64,000 bases of DNA from Paenibacillus sp. BIHB 4019. Lineage in GTDB: Bacteria; Bacillota; Bacilli; Paenibacillales; Paenibacillaceae. Made by a program: the position numbers and the translations under genes. Shown piece by piece: positions 53,329 through 62,630 of this stretch (the stretch's first letter is position 1; each line of letters opens with the position of its first letter). The stretch is from the NCBI RefSeq assembly GCF_002741035.1, contig NZ_CP016808.1, forward strand, positions 6,744,501 to 6,808,500, in the 5' to 3' direction. The notes under the pieces were generated by a model, which did no database searches, was not told the DNA's origin, and saw only the letters and a program-made list of their open reading frames with translations.

Positions 53329-54036
53329 TTACAAGGAAGTTACCGTTTCCAGTGCTACTTCCATCATGTCATTGAATGTGCTTTGTCTTTCGGCAGAAGT
53401 CGTTTCCTCGCCGGTCAGCAGGTGGTCGCTTACGGTCAAAATCGTCAGGGCATTGACGCCATATTTAGCAGCGAGCGTATAAAGCGCCGTCGTTTCCATT
53501 TCAACGCCAAGCACATTGTGCTCCATCAGCTTCTCGACAATGGACTTATCATCCCGATAAAAGCTGTCCGAGCAAAAAATATTGCCGACATGCAGCTTGA
53601 GGCCTTTGGCTACGCCGCGCTCGTAAGCCGCCTTCAGCAGCTCGAAGCTGGCAATTGGCGAGAAGTCATAGCCGCCGAATACGTGGCGATTCATGCTGGA
53701 ATCTGTACAAGCCGCTTGCGCCAAAATAACCTCGCGCACGTTTACGCTTTTTTGCATCGCGCCGCATGTGCCGACACGAACGAGATTTTTCACTCCATAT
53801 TCGCGAATGAGTTCATTGACGTAAATGCTGATGGACGGTACGCCCATGCCTGTTCCCTGCACCGAAATACGCTTGCCTTGGTAAGTCCCTGTAAAGCCCA
53901 GCATACCGCGCACTTCGTTGTAGCACGTTACATTTTCCAAATACGTATCCGCAATGTATTTCGCTCTTAGCGGATCGCCCGGCAATAAAATCGTTTCGGC
54001 GATGTCGCCTTGCTTTGCATTAATATGAACACTCAT
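53329..54036 (-). CDS. deoD: Purine-nucleoside phosphorylase, DeoD type
   Basis: It splits purine (deoxy)nucleosides to base and sugar-1-phosphate; the family is hexameric. Marks are [13 protein letters not shown] (phosphate site), [27 protein letters not shown] and [11 protein letters not shown] with the catalytic Asp. The length is 235 residues. It follows deoB by 30 bp in the operon. Confidence 0.96.
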   Translation of the reverse strand: MSVHINAKQGDIAETILLPGDPLRAKYIADTYLENVTCYNEVRGMLGFTGTYQGKRISVQGTGMGVPSISIYVNELIREYGVKNLVRVGTCGAMQKSVNVREVILAQAACTDSSMNRHVFGGYDFSPIASFELLKAAYERGVAKGLKLHVGNIFCSDSFYRDDKSIVEKLMEHNVLGVEMETTALYTLAAKYGVNALTILTVSDHLLTGEETTSAERQSTFNDMMEVALETVTSL

Positions 54037-54066
54037 TGAAGGATCTCCTCTGCTTCTTTAATTTAG

Positions 54067-55272
54067 TTAGTTAGTTGATGCGTTCATTGGTTCGTTTAAT
54101 GATGGCATGAAGCTGGTTCCATGATCAGGCAGTGTAACGCCGAAATTATCGGCAATGGATGCTCCAACATCAGCGAAGGTGCTTCTCAGCGCGAGCTGCC
54201 TGCCGCCTTGCTTGAAACGCGGCGAATAGACGAGCAAAGGCACATATTCGCGGGTGTGATCCGTTCCTTCATAAGTCGGATCATTGCCATGATCAGCCGT
54301 AATGATGAGCAAATCCTGCTCCGTCAGCTTGGCGAATACTTCTGGCAGTCTGGCATCATATTGCTCTAAAGCCTGTCCATACCCTAGCGGATCGCGGCGG
54401 TGGCCGTACAGCGCATCAAAATCGACAAGGTTTAGAAAGCTGAGGCCCTTGAAAGGCTCATCCAGCACCTCAACAAGCTTATCCATGCCATCTTCATTCG
54501 AGATGGTGCGAACGGCCTTCGTAACCCCTTCTCCATCAAATATATCGGCAATTTTGCCAAGCGATATGACAGCTAGCCCCGCATCCCTCAGCGTATTCAT
54601 TACCGTTGGCTGAAAAGGCTTAAGCGCGTAATCATGGCGATTAGCGGTACGCTTGAAATGTCCGATTTCCCCTACAAACGGACGGGCAATAATCCGACCC
54701 AGCATATACGGGTCATCCAGCGTAATTTCCCGGCAGTATTCGCATATGTCGTACAGCTCTTTAAGCGGTACAATTTCTTCGTGCGCAGCAATTTGCAGCA
54801 CCGAATCCGCCGAGGTGTAAATAATGAGCGCGCCTGTCTTCACATGCTCTTCGCCCAGCTCTTCAATAATTTCCGTTCCACTAGCCGCTTTATTGCCGAT
54901 GACCTTGCGGCCTGTCTTCTTCTCAATACGGGCAATCAGCTCATCTGGAAAGCCATCTGCAAAGACGCGGAATGGCGTCTCGATATGAAGGCCCATCATC
55001 TCCCAGTGCCCTGTCATCGTATCCTTGCCGCTGGACGCCTCCTGCATTTTCGTATAAAAAGCAAGCGGATGATCCGCAGCCGGAACCCCGGCAACCGGTT
55101 CAATATTCGACAGTCCAAGCGCAGCCATATTCGGCATATGCAGTCCGCCCATCTCGCGGGCAATATGCGAGAGCGTATGGACGCCAAAGTCTCCGAACGC
55201 GGCAGCATCCGGCGCTTCGCCGATGCCTACCGAGTCCATTACAATTAAATGTATCCGTTCAAATGCTGCCAT
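54067..55272 (-). CDS. deoB: Phosphopentomutase
   Basis: It converts (deoxy)ribose-1-phosphate to the 5-phosphate, linking the phosphorylases to the aldolase. It has the alkaline-phosphatase-like core: [13 protein letters not shown] with a metal Asp, [13 protein letters not shown] with the phosphorylated Thr, and [11 protein letters not shown] with metal ligands. A GTG at 55281 abuts the GAGAGGCG site; the ATG at 55272, nine bases after it, gives 401 residues. Repeat copy C lies just upstream, between it and the transporter gene. Confidence 0.95.
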   Translation of the reverse strand: MAAFERIHLIVMDSVGIGEAPDAAAFGDFGVHTLSHIAREMGGLHMPNMAALGLSNIEPVAGVPAADHPLAFYTKMQEASSGKDTMTGHWEMMGLHIETPFRVFADGFPDELIARIEKKTGRKVIGNKAASGTEIIEELGEEHVKTGALIIYTSADSVLQIAAHEEIVPLKELYDICEYCREITLDDPYMLGRIIARPFVGEIGHFKRTANRHDYALKPFQPTVMNTLRDAGLAVISLGKIADIFDGEGVTKAVRTISNEDGMDKLVEVLDEPFKGLSFLNLVDFDALYGHRRDPLGYGQALEQYDARLPEVFAKLTEQDLLIITADHGNDPTYEGTDHTREYVPLLVYSPRFKQGGRQLALRSTFADVGASIADNFGVTLPDHGTSFMPSLNEPMNASTN

Positions 55273-55292
55273 GCCTGGCACCGCCTCTCCTC

Positions 55293-55390
55293 AAGCGTAA
55301 ACGGCTTTCGCCATCCTCTGGCGGCAAAGCTGCCGTTTCGCGTTGCAATATAAAGAAAAGATAGAAAAATCATATCCTTTCTTATATTTT
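55293..55390 (+). repeat. Dispersed two-hairpin intergenic repeat, copy C
   Basis: Hairpin 1 has perfect arms AAACGGC and GCCGTTT, different from copies A, B and D but still paired. Hairpin 2 pairs AATATAAAGAAAAGAT with ATCCTTTCTTATATT, with one mismatch and one single-base bulge. It is placed inside the deo operon, between nupC and deoB, antisense to the transcript. Confidence 0.75.
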
Positions 55391-56570
55391 AAATGAAAAT
55401 TCCTGCAATCGTCGCCGACAGCACGCTGACCAGCGTTGCACCATACAGCAGCTTCATGCCGAAGCGTGCAACGGCATTGCCCTGCTTCTCATGCAAACCT
55501 TTGACCGCGCCTGCAATGATGCCAATGGAGGAGAAATTAGCGAAAGAGACGAGAAACACCGACACGACGCCGACTGCTTTAGCCGAAAGATCAGGATATT
55601 TGCTAATTTCCAGCATCGCTACAAATTCATTCGAAACCATTTTCGTGGCCATAATGCTTCCCGCATCAACGGCATCTTTCCACGGCACCCCCATAATAAA
55701 AGCGAAAGGAGCGAAAATAAATCCAAGTATTTGCTGAAAGGAAATGCCGAGAATGCCAAGAAACAATCCATTAATCATGCCGATGAGAGCAATAAAACCG
55801 ATCAGCATCGCCGCGACAATAATCGCAACCTTGAAGCCGTCCATAATATATTCGCCCAGCATTTCGAAAAAGGTCTGCTTCTCCCCTTCCTCCTGTACTT
55901 GCAGCACGTCTTCGCCTTCCTCCACCGTATACGGGTTAAGAATAGAAGCGATAATAAAGCCGCCGAACAGGTTGAGGACGAGCGCGGTCACCACATATTT
56001 CGGGTCTAAAATTTGCATATACGAGCCGACAATCGACATCGATACGGTGGACATCGCCGAGGCGCACAGCGTATACAGGCGATGCTTCGGCAGCAGGCCA
56101 ATTTGTTTTTTGACCGAAATGAATACTTCCGATTGGCCCAAAATGGCTGATGCGACCGCATTATACGACTCCAGCTTGCCCATGCCATTGACTTTGCTTA
56201 ACACATATCCGATGCCCTTAACGATAAAGGGAAGGATTTTCAAATATTGCAAAATGCCAATTAGCGCGGAAATGAAGACGATTGGCAGCAGAACCGACAG
56301 GAAAAAGGAAAATTGTCCTTCATTTAAAATGCCTCCAAATACAAAATTGATCCCTTCCTGCGCGTAGGAAAGCAGATGCTCGAACACGCCGGAAAAACCT
56401 TTAATCAAGGTCGCGCCCGCAAACGTATTTAATAGCACAAAGGCAAGAACCACCTGCAAAACGATCATGATGGCAATCGGCTTGAAACGAATATTTTTCT
56501 TATTGTTGCTGACGATATAGGACAATCCTAGCACAACAAGCAGGCCTAATAAAGCTACGATGTATTTCAT
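55389..56570 (-). CDS. nupC: Concentrative nucleoside transporter, NupC family
   Basis: This is a sodium- or proton-driven nucleoside importer of 393 residues with about ten membrane segments. Family marks are the hairpin region [36 protein letters not shown] and [17 protein letters not shown], which bind nucleoside. Ribosome site AGGAGG. It supplies the downstream phosphorylases. The stop sits at the edge of repeat copy C. Confidence 0.94.
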   Translation of the reverse strand: MKYIVALLGLLVVLGLSYIVSNNKKNIRFKPIAIMIVLQVVLAFVLLNTFAGATLIKGFSGVFEHLLSYAQEGINFVFGGILNEGQFSFFLSVLLPIVFISALIGILQYLKILPFIVKGIGYVLSKVNGMGKLESYNAVASAILGQSEVFISVKKQIGLLPKHRLYTLCASAMSTVSMSIVGSYMQILDPKYVVTALVLNLFGGFIIASILNPYTVEEGEDVLQVQEEGEKQTFFEMLGEYIMDGFKVAIIVAAMLIGFIALIGMINGLFLGILGISFQQILGFIFAPFAFIMGVPWKDAVDAGSIMATKMVSNEFVAMLEISKYPDLSAKAVGVVSVFLVSFANFSSIGIIAGAVKGLHEKQGNAVARFGMKLLYGATLVSVLSATIAGIFI

Positions 56571-56666
56571 AGTTGCCGCCTCCTATTTTTTCATCATTAT
56601 GGAAGTTGATTGGCTGAATAGAGCGCTTACAAATCTATGCTGATGCCGCCGCTCTTTCGTTTATCG

Positions 56667-56700
56667 AGAAAAGCGGGCCGCTCCTTCGAAAAGGAGCCGC
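56667..56700 (-). terminator. Hairpin between deoC and nupC, possible attenuator
   Basis: GGCTCCTT and AAGGAGC pair around TTCG on the minus strand, followed by GGCCCGCTTTTC with a short T-run. It may terminate part of the transcripts and lower expression of downstream genes, or protect the deoC mRNA end. Confidence 0.45.
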
Positions 56701-56722
56701 ACCGTGTTCTATGGTTACTTCA

Positions 56723-57391
56723 TTAATAAGCGGCGCTGGATTGCTCGCCCTGCATGATTTTCACGCCGGAGCTTGCTCCGATGCGCGTTGCGCCTGCTTC
56801 GATCATTTTTTTCATATCATCAAGTCCCCGTACACCGCCCGATGCTTTCACTCCGAGCTTGTCGCCAACTGTTTTGCGCATGAGCGCTACGTCTTCAGCT
56901 GTTGCTCCGCCAGTAGAGAAACCCGTCGAGGTTTTTACAAAGTCAGCTCCGGCTTTCACTGCAAGCTCGCAAGCACGAACCTTTTCTTCATCGGTGAGCA
57001 GGCTTGTCTCAATAATGACCTTCACAATTGCTTTGCCTGCTGCCGCATCAACAACCGCTTTAATGTCCTGCTCCACGTAATCATCGTTGCCGTCTTTTAA
57101 AGCGCCAATGTTGATAACCATATCAATTTCGTCGGCACCATTTGCAATCGCATTGCCCGTTTCAAACGCTTTAACGGTGCTCGTCGATGCTCCTAATGGA
57201 AAGCCGATAACGGTGCAAACTTTGGACTTGCTTCCTGCCAGCTGCTCAGCGGCAAAAGCGACCCAAGTCGGATTTACACAAACCGAAGCAAATTCATATT
57301 GTTTCGCTTCCTCCGTCAGCTTAGCGATCTCTGCTTTCGTCGCGTCAGCACGCAGCAGCGTATGATCAATCATTCCAGACAAATTTAACAT
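56723..57391 (-). CDS. deoC: Deoxyribose-phosphate aldolase
   Basis: It cleaves deoxyribose-5-phosphate to acetaldehyde and glyceraldehyde-3-phosphate. The Schiff-base lysine is in [10 protein letters not shown] and the second lysine in [22 protein letters not shown] is the phosphate site. The length of 222 residues is normal. First gene of deoC-nupC-deoB-deoD-pdp, behind a promoter with repeated operator-like sequences. Confidence 0.96.
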   Translation of the reverse strand: MLNLSGMIDHTLLRADATKAEIAKLTEEAKQYEFASVCVNPTWVAFAAEQLAGSKSKVCTVIGFPLGASTSTVKAFETGNAIANGADEIDMVINIGALKDGNDDYVEQDIKAVVDAAAGKAIVKVIIETSLLTDEEKVRACELAVKAGADFVKTSTGFSTGGATAEDVALMRKTVGDKLGVKASGGVRGLDDMKKMIEAGATRIGASSGVKIMQGEQSSAAY

Positions 57392-57436
57392 GACCTGTTC
57401 CCCTTCCCCATATACGAGTTCCTCAAATACACACTC

Positions 57437-57465
57437 AGTTTAACACGCATTTGGTCATATGTAAA
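57437..57465 (-). promoter_or_regulatory. Promoter of the deo operon
   Basis: On the minus strand the -35 is TTTACA (57460-57465) and the -10 is TAAACT (57437-57442), with a 17-bp spacer and an extended TGT before the -10. It lies within a 350-bp gene-free region (57392-57741). Confidence 0.65.
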
Positions 57466-57466
57466 C
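57451..57466. promoter_or_regulatory. Candidate DeoR operator overlapping the -35
   Basis: TTGGTCATATGTAAAC is imperfectly palindromic around CATATG and shares the core CATATGTAAA with 57579-57595. Confidence 0.5.
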
Positions 57467-57478
57467 ATTAGCTTGGAC

Positions 57479-57490
57479 TTATGTTCACAA
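57479..57490. promoter_or_regulatory. Candidate DeoR half-site
   Basis: TTATGTTCACAA reads TTGTGAACATAA on the minus strand and shares TGAACATA with the distal site. It is just upstream of the -35. Confidence 0.35.
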
Positions 57491-57578
57491 AATAAAGCAT
57501 TAAAATGCTGATATTCCGTTTTACCGCCAATTCCTTTAATAAATTACCCATTTTCGCTGTCTATCACTCATCAAATAA

Positions 57579-57595
57579 TGAACATATGTAAAATT
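57579..57595. promoter_or_regulatory. Candidate distal DeoR operator
   Basis: TGAACATATGTAAAATT shares CATATGTAAA with the promoter site about 128 bp away, which would allow looping. B. subtilis DeoR also uses a TGAACA-containing operator. Confidence 0.45.
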
Positions 57596-57611
57596 TATTT
57601 TTTAACAAAAA

Positions 57612-57667
57612 GAAAAACGCCTCCGCAGCTTCGTTCCTGCTGAAGGAATCGAAGATTACGAAAGCGT
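57612..57667 (-). terminator. Terminator of the fructose PTS operon
   Basis: The core stem CTTCG-TTCCT pairs with AGGAA-CGAAG, the outer stem ACGC with GCGT, and TTTTTCTTTTT follows on the minus strand. It lies 75 bp past the ptsI stop. Confidence 0.7.
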
Positions 57668-57741
57668 CCTAAATGGCTTCTTACTGGTCAGTATGGGTAG
57701 AATGGGCGGCATCATGCCCAAACCTATTTGCCACACCTATG

Positions 57742-59484
57742 CTAATCACTAAATTTGGAAGCATGGAAAGCTTTAATGTGCTGCCGAACTTCCTCAGCTG
57801 TGTCAAGATCAAGCACAACGCTTAGCAACTTGGCGCTATCCTGCACATTTAGTCTAGACAGCGTAAACTTTTGCTTCGCCAGAGAAGCCGCATCCATACT
57901 CCATTCATCCAGCTCCATTCCGAGCAGCAGCGGTGCTGCGAGCGGATCGCCCGCCATTTTACCGCACATGCCAACCCATTTGCCTTCCTTGTGCGCCGCT
58001 AGTATCAAGCTGCGAATCGAGCGGATAACGGCCGGATGGAAATAATCATATAAGTGCGCGACCTTCTCGTTCATGCGGTCAACGGCAAGCGTATATTGCA
58101 CCAAATCGTTTGTGCCAATGCTGAAAAAGTCAACCTCTTTGGCGAAACGGTCCGCCAGCTGAATGACAGACGGAACCTCGGCCATTATACCGATTTCCAG
58201 TTTTTCATCAAAGGCGATGGCCTGCTCCTTCAGCTCGTCCATAATTTCAAGCGTCAACTGCTTGGCAGCGCGGAACTCCTGCATGGAGGATATCATCGGG
58301 AACATGATTTTAACGGTGCCGAAGGCGCTGGCACGAACAATCGCCCGAAGTTGGGTGCGGAACAGCTCCCGCTCATTCAGACAAAGGCGGATAGCGCGAT
58401 TGCCGAGAAATGGATTGTCCTCGTGCGGCAAATCCCAATAGGACAGCTCCTTGTCTCCGCCAATATCCAGCGTGCGGATAACGATAGGCTTGCCTTTCCA
58501 AGCTTCAGCAAGCTGTTTATATACAGCAAATTGTTTTTCTTCGTCCGGGAAGGAGTCAGCGTTCATGAACAGAAATTCCGTTCGGAACAAGCCGGTCCCA
58601 TGGGCCTCGTCCACTAGCCCTTCACGCATTTCCTCCGGCATGCCGACGTTGACAGCGAGCTCGATCAGCTTGCCATCCTCCGTCTGTGCTGGCAGCAGCC
58701 TGTATTTCTCAAGCTTCACTGCTGCGGATTGCTCCTCCTGCTGCCGGCCTTCATATTCCGAGCGGGTAGCCTGATCGGCATTCAGCACGATAACGCCCTC
58801 CGTACCGTCCAGAATCAGCTCCTCACCATGGCTCAGCTGCTCGAAAGCAGCACCAGTGCCCACAACTGCAGGAATGCCGAGCGAGCGGGACAAAATCGCT
58901 GTATGCGTCGTTTCTCCGCCAACCCGTGTCACAAAGCCAAGCACAATGCTGCGATCAAGCTGCACGGTAACGGAAGGCGTTAAATCTTCCGCTACTAAAA
59001 TAACAGGCTCTGTAATACTCGCCAGATCCGGATAAAAAACCTGCTGCAAATGGCTCATGAGCCGATCCGCAACGTCCTTCACATCATGAATGCGTTCCTT
59101 TACATATGCATTGTTCATCTTCTCAAACAGCGCGGAAAGCTGGGCCAGCACGGTTTGTACCGCTTGTTCAGCGGACGCCTGCTTGCGCTTAATTTGACCG
59201 CGAATATCGCCGTAAAAGGCGGGATCATCCAGAAAGCTCAGCTGTCCCTCGATAATTGCCGTTTTGTCCTTCCCTAGCTTCGCCTCGGTTTTGGCAATGA
59301 TCGCATTCAGCTCTGCTGCCGACTGGCGCTTCGCCTGCTCCAGGCGTTCAAGCTCCGCCTCCACCTGCTCCGGCTCAATCCGCTGAGGATAAGCCGCCTC
59401 TACAGCAGGCGCGCCATAGATGAATGCTTTCCCGAAGCGGATACCTTCCGAAACGCCGATGCCTTTGATGCGATGCTCGCTCAT
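57742..59484 (-). CDS. ptsI: PTS enzyme I
   Basis: It takes phosphate from phosphoenolpyruvate and passes it to HPr. The phospho-His is His194 in GGETTHTAILSRS, and PEP-binding motifs follow: LFRTEFLFMN, SIGTNDLVQYTL and the catalytic Cys in MCGKMAGDP. The length of 580 residues is normal. It overlaps the HPr gene by ATGA. A gene for enzyme I in a fructose operon, rather than beside ptsG, suggests either a second enzyme I or a rearranged general PTS. Confidence 0.95.
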   Translation of the reverse strand: MSEHRIKGIGVSEGIRFGKAFIYGAPAVEAAYPQRIEPEQVEAELERLEQAKRQSAAELNAIIAKTEAKLGKDKTAIIEGQLSFLDDPAFYGDIRGQIKRKQASAEQAVQTVLAQLSALFEKMNNAYVKERIHDVKDVADRLMSHLQQVFYPDLASITEPVILVAEDLTPSVTVQLDRSIVLGFVTRVGGETTHTAILSRSLGIPAVVGTGAAFEQLSHGEELILDGTEGVIVLNADQATRSEYEGRQQEEQSAAVKLEKYRLLPAQTEDGKLIELAVNVGMPEEMREGLVDEAHGTGLFRTEFLFMNADSFPDEEKQFAVYKQLAEAWKGKPIVIRTLDIGGDKELSYWDLPHEDNPFLGNRAIRLCLNERELFRTQLRAIVRASAFGTVKIMFPMISSMQEFRAAKQLTLEIMDELKEQAIAFDEKLEIGIMAEVPSVIQLADRFAKEVDFFSIGTNDLVQYTLAVDRMNEKVAHLYDYFHPAVIRSIRSLILAAHKEGKWVGMCGKMAGDPLAAPLLLGMELDEWSMDAASLAKQKFTLSRLNVQDSAKLLSVVLDLDTAEEVRQHIKAFHASKFSD

Positions 59485-59750
59485 TGCTCTCCGAAACCTT
59501 GCTCGAATAATTCAGCAAGCTTGGCGACAGCCTGCTCCTCATCTTCGCCGTCTGCCGACAGCTTGACTTCAGCCCCTTTTTCCAAACCAAGCGCAATGAT
59601 GCCAAGCACGCTTTTCGCATTTGCCTCCCCGCCGCCAACCACCTCTACGTAAATATCCGCTGTGAATTGTCCTGCTGCATTAGCTAGCACTTGGGCCGGG
59701 CGCAAATGCAGCCCTTCTACATTTATGATCGTTAATACACGTGTTTGCAT
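59481..59750 (-). CDS. ptsH: HPr-family phosphocarrier
   Basis: This is an 89-residue phosphocarrier. The phosphorylated His15 lies in GLHLRPAQ (most HPr proteins have GLHARPA), with Arg17 conserved. Ser47 in AKSVLGI corresponds to the regulatory Ser46 that HPr kinase modifies. Ribosome site AGGAGGAGA. It lies between the fructose IIA gene and enzyme I, so it may serve this sugar in particular. Confidence 0.92.
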   Translation of the reverse strand: MQTRVLTIINVEGLHLRPAQVLANAAGQFTADIYVEVVGGGEANAKSVLGIIALGLEKGAEVKLSADGEDEEQAVAKLAELFEQGFGEQ

Positions 59751-59781
59751 CTCTCTGTCTCCTCCTTTAATCCCGCTGTGC

Positions 59782-60237
59782 TTACAGGGCGCTTTCCAAT
59801 GTTTTCAAAATATCTGCTGCGTTTTGGCCATCCAGCAGCTCTTGACGGAAGCTTTCGTGTATCAGCTTGCGCGATACCGAAGCCAAAATCCGCAAATGCT
59901 CCTTGCCTGCATCCGATTCCGGAATGGCCAGCAAAATAATCGAAGTGACCGGCTTGCCATCAAGGGAGCCCCAGTCAATTGGCTGTGAAAGACGGGCAAA
60001 AGCTAAGCCCGGCTTGCTGACACCCGCGGATTTGCCATGCGGAATCGCAACCCCAAAGCCGATGCCTGTTGACGCATGCTGCTCACGCGCCTCAACCGAA
60101 GCTAGAAAAGCAGCCTCATCGTTCAAATAACCAGCCGATTGCAGCCGCTCAGCAAGCTCTTTAATAACGGCTTGACGGTCACCAGCGGATGAATCGAGAA
60201 TGATTGTTTCAATATTTAATAAGGTTTGGGATGACAT
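59782..60237 (-). CDS. PTS fructose-type EIIA protein
   Basis: This is a free-standing EIIA of the fructose/mannitol class, 151 residues, carrying phosphate from HPr to EIIB. The phospho-His is His67 in VAIPHGKS. Other marks are REQHASTGIGFG and KEHLRILASVSRKL. The reading frame opens at 60252, but only the third ATG, at 60237, has proper spacing (GGAGG, eight bases). It is fused to IIBC in many bacteria; here it is separate. Expected in the cytoplasm. Confidence 0.9.
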   Translation of the reverse strand: MSSQTLLNIETIILDSSAGDRQAVIKELAERLQSAGYLNDEAAFLASVEAREQHASTGIGFGVAIPHGKSAGVSKPGLAFARLSQPIDWGSLDGKPVTSIILLAIPESDAGKEHLRILASVSRKLIHESFRQELLDGQNAADILKTLESAL

Positions 60238-60262
60238 GTTCATTACCTCCATGGAGTGGGAT

Positions 60263-61642
60263 TTAAGCTGCTGCCAGCTTATTTTTTTTGAGCAAGGATA
60301 CCGTTACGGCTGTAACAACAGAACCGATGACAATAGCTGCGGCATAAGCGCCGAGATGCGTTACTGCATTTGGAATAGCGAGTACGAATGCCCCGCCATG
60401 CGGCGCTTGCAGCGTCGCCCCAAACACCATCGACAGCGCGCCCGCTACTGCGGAACCAAGCACCGTACCTGGGATGACACGAAGCGGATCAGCGGCTGCG
60501 AAAGGAATAGCTCCTTCGGTAATAAAGGCCAGCCCCATGACTCCTGCTACTTTTCCCGCATCGCGCTCTTCTTTGGAAAATTTGTTTTTGCGAATGACGG
60601 TCGCAAGCCACAAGCCAAGCGGCGGAGTCATTCCTGCTGCCATCACGGCAGCCATTGGGCCGTACACATGGCTTGCAAGCAAGCCGACAGCAAATGTATA
60701 CGCTGCCTTATTAAGCGGACCGCCCATATCGAACGCCATCATAGCCCCAAGCAGCAAGCCGAGCAAAATCGCATTCGTTGAATTCAGGCCTGTCAGCCAT
60801 GTCGTCAAAATATCCATCAATGTCTTCACTGGCGTTCCTACGACATAAATCATAATCAGCCCGACTATGAGCGTCGACAGCACGGGGATAATAAGAATCG
60901 GCTTAATGCCTTCCAGCGATTTCGGCAGCTTGATCGCATGACGCAGCCATTTTGCCACATAGCCGGCAAGAAAGCCTGAAATAATACCGCCGAGGAAGCC
61001 GGCTCCCAGCTGGCTGGCCAGCATTCCGCCTACAAGTCCGGGCGCAAGGCCGATCCGGTCTGCGATAGAGAAGGAAATAAAGCCGGATAAAATCGGAATC
61101 ATTAAAGCGAATGCCGCCCCGCTCCCAATGTTCATCAGCGCTGCTGGGAGCGTACCTTCCTCTTGGAACGCTTTTATACCGAAAATAAACGAAATCGCAA
61201 TAATGATTCCCCCGGCGACAACGAGCGGCAGCATATTCGACACACCAGTCATCAAGTGCTTGTAGGCACCCGTTCGCACAGAGCTGCCCTCTTTCTTCGT
61301 CTGCTCCTGTGCAGGTGCGGCCGCCCCAGCTTGAGCCGCTTCTTTCGCCAGCGCCTGCTCAATCAAGCCTGCCGGATTGCGGATGCCTTCGGCAACGCCA
61401 ACTTTAATAATCGGCTTGCCTGCAAATCGAGATTCCAATACATCGGTATCCGCTGCCAAAATAATCGCGTGCGCTTCGGCGATTTCCTCCGGCGTAAGCT
61501 CATCCTCTACGCCAAGCGCGCCGCGCTTTTCAACCTTCAGCGGAACACCTTTCTCCTCTGCCATTTTAAGCAATGATTCCGCGGCCATATACGTATGGGC
61601 AATGCCAGTCGGACAAGAAGTTACAGCCAGCAATTTCTTCAT
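60263..61642 (-). CDS. fruA: PTS fructose-specific EIIBC
   Basis: This is the membrane transporter that phosphorylates fructose on entry to fructose-1-phosphate. The EIIB domain (1-100) has phospho-Cys10 in TSCPTGIAHTYMA. An Ala/Glu/Lys-rich linker (about 105-120) leads to EIIC (about 125-455) with about nine membrane segments, including MLPLVVAGGIIIAISF and GGPLNKAAYTFAVG. The length is 459 residues. It has no EIIA domain, which is encoded next in the operon. Confidence 0.95.
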   Translation of the reverse strand: MKKLLAVTSCPTGIAHTYMAAESLLKMAEEKGVPLKVEKRGALGVEDELTPEEIAEAHAIILAADTDVLESRFAGKPIIKVGVAEGIRNPAGLIEQALAKEAAQAGAAAPAQEQTKKEGSSVRTGAYKHLMTGVSNMLPLVVAGGIIIAISFIFGIKAFQEEGTLPAALMNIGSGAAFALMIPILSGFISFSIADRIGLAPGLVGGMLASQLGAGFLGGIISGFLAGYVAKWLRHAIKLPKSLEGIKPILIIPVLSTLIVGLIMIYVVGTPVKTLMDILTTWLTGLNSTNAILLGLLLGAMMAFDMGGPLNKAAYTFAVGLLASHVYGPMAAVMAAGMTPPLGLWLATVIRKNKFSKEERDAGKVAGVMGLAFITEGAIPFAAADPLRVIPGTVLGSAVAGALSMVFGATLQAPHGGAFVLAIPNAVTHLGAYAAAIVIGSVVTAVTVSLLKKNKLAAA

Positions 61643-61684
61643 GTCAATTCCTCCCTTATGATGTCGCCAGTCTCTTCAATATAA

Positions 61685-62626
61685 TCACAATGCCTGAATA
61701 TTTATATCGCCCGCCCGGCTGCGAATTTCCTCAAACTCGCATACTTGGGTACCTGCTTTGGAAGCTGTTATCGTTCCAGCGGCCGTACTCCACCTTGCCA
61801 CATTTTCGAGGCTGCTATTTTGCAATAGCGCCTGTGCAAGTACGGCTACCATTGAATCTCCTGCGCCAACGGTGCTCAGCGCCTCAATGGGAAACGGCTT
61901 TGCCAAGTAGGCTTCGTTGCCGCTCATGACGATAGCCCCATCTGCGCCCATCGATATCATAACGAGCGTTATCCCCTGAGCAAGCAGCTGTCTTCCCGCC
62001 TGAACGATTTCCTCTTCCGAGTCCAGCTTGCGCTGAGCAAGCTGCTCCAGCTCATAAAGATTCGGCTTGACCGCGTAAGGAGTCGCTTTGATTCCAGAAA
62101 CCATCGCCTCGCCATCCGCATCCAGAATCGTACGTACGCCTAGCTTGCGCGCTTTCAAAATAAAATCATGATACAGCTGCGGCGGCGCCCCCTTCGGCAG
62201 ACTGCCTCCAAGGACGAGTACCGACGCTTTCGGCAGCAGCTCATCGAGCAGCTGATCCAGCTCGGCAAGCTGGCTTTCGCTGACCGCAAAGCCCGGCTCA
62301 TTCACCTCGGTCGTCGTTCGCTGCTTCTGATCTACAAGCTTCATATTCGTCCGCGTCTCGCCCGGTACTTCAACAAATGCCGTATGAATGCCTGAACGAT
62401 CCAGCTCATCTTTAATTCGTTTGCCTATGCCGCCAGCGATAAATCCTGCGGCGGTAACGCTGGCTCCAAAGGTGTGCACGATTCGCGCCACATTAATGCC
62501 TTTCCCGCCGGGATCAAGGCGGATGTCCTCCGCCCGGTTGAGCCCGCCCAGCTTCAGCTCCTGAAGCATAATCGTCTTGTCCATGGAAGGATTCAAAGTA
62601 AGTGTAATGACTTGCTGCTTGGACAT
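61685..62626 (-). CDS. fruK: 1-phosphofructokinase
   Basis: It phosphorylates fructose-1-phosphate to the 1,6-bisphosphate. PfkB-family marks: LTLNPSMDKTI at the N-terminus, DPGGKGINVARI (substrate site), and STVGAGDSMVAV with catalytic Asp. The frame runs on to 62734 inside fruR, but the ATG at 62626 lies nine bases after AGGAGG, giving 313 residues. It is 4 bp after fruR, so the two are co-translated. Confidence 0.95.
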   Translation of the reverse strand: MSKQQVITLTLNPSMDKTIMLQELKLGGLNRAEDIRLDPGGKGINVARIVHTFGASVTAAGFIAGGIGKRIKDELDRSGIHTAFVEVPGETRTNMKLVDQKQRTTTEVNEPGFAVSESQLAELDQLLDELLPKASVLVLGGSLPKGAPPQLYHDFILKARKLGVRTILDADGEAMVSGIKATPYAVKPNLYELEQLAQRKLDSEEEIVQAGRQLLAQGITLVMISMGADGAIVMSGNEAYLAKPFPIEALSTVGAGDSMVAVLAQALLQNSSLENVARWSTAAGTITASKAGTQVCEFEEIRSRAGDINIQAL

Positions 62627-62630
62627 GCTG

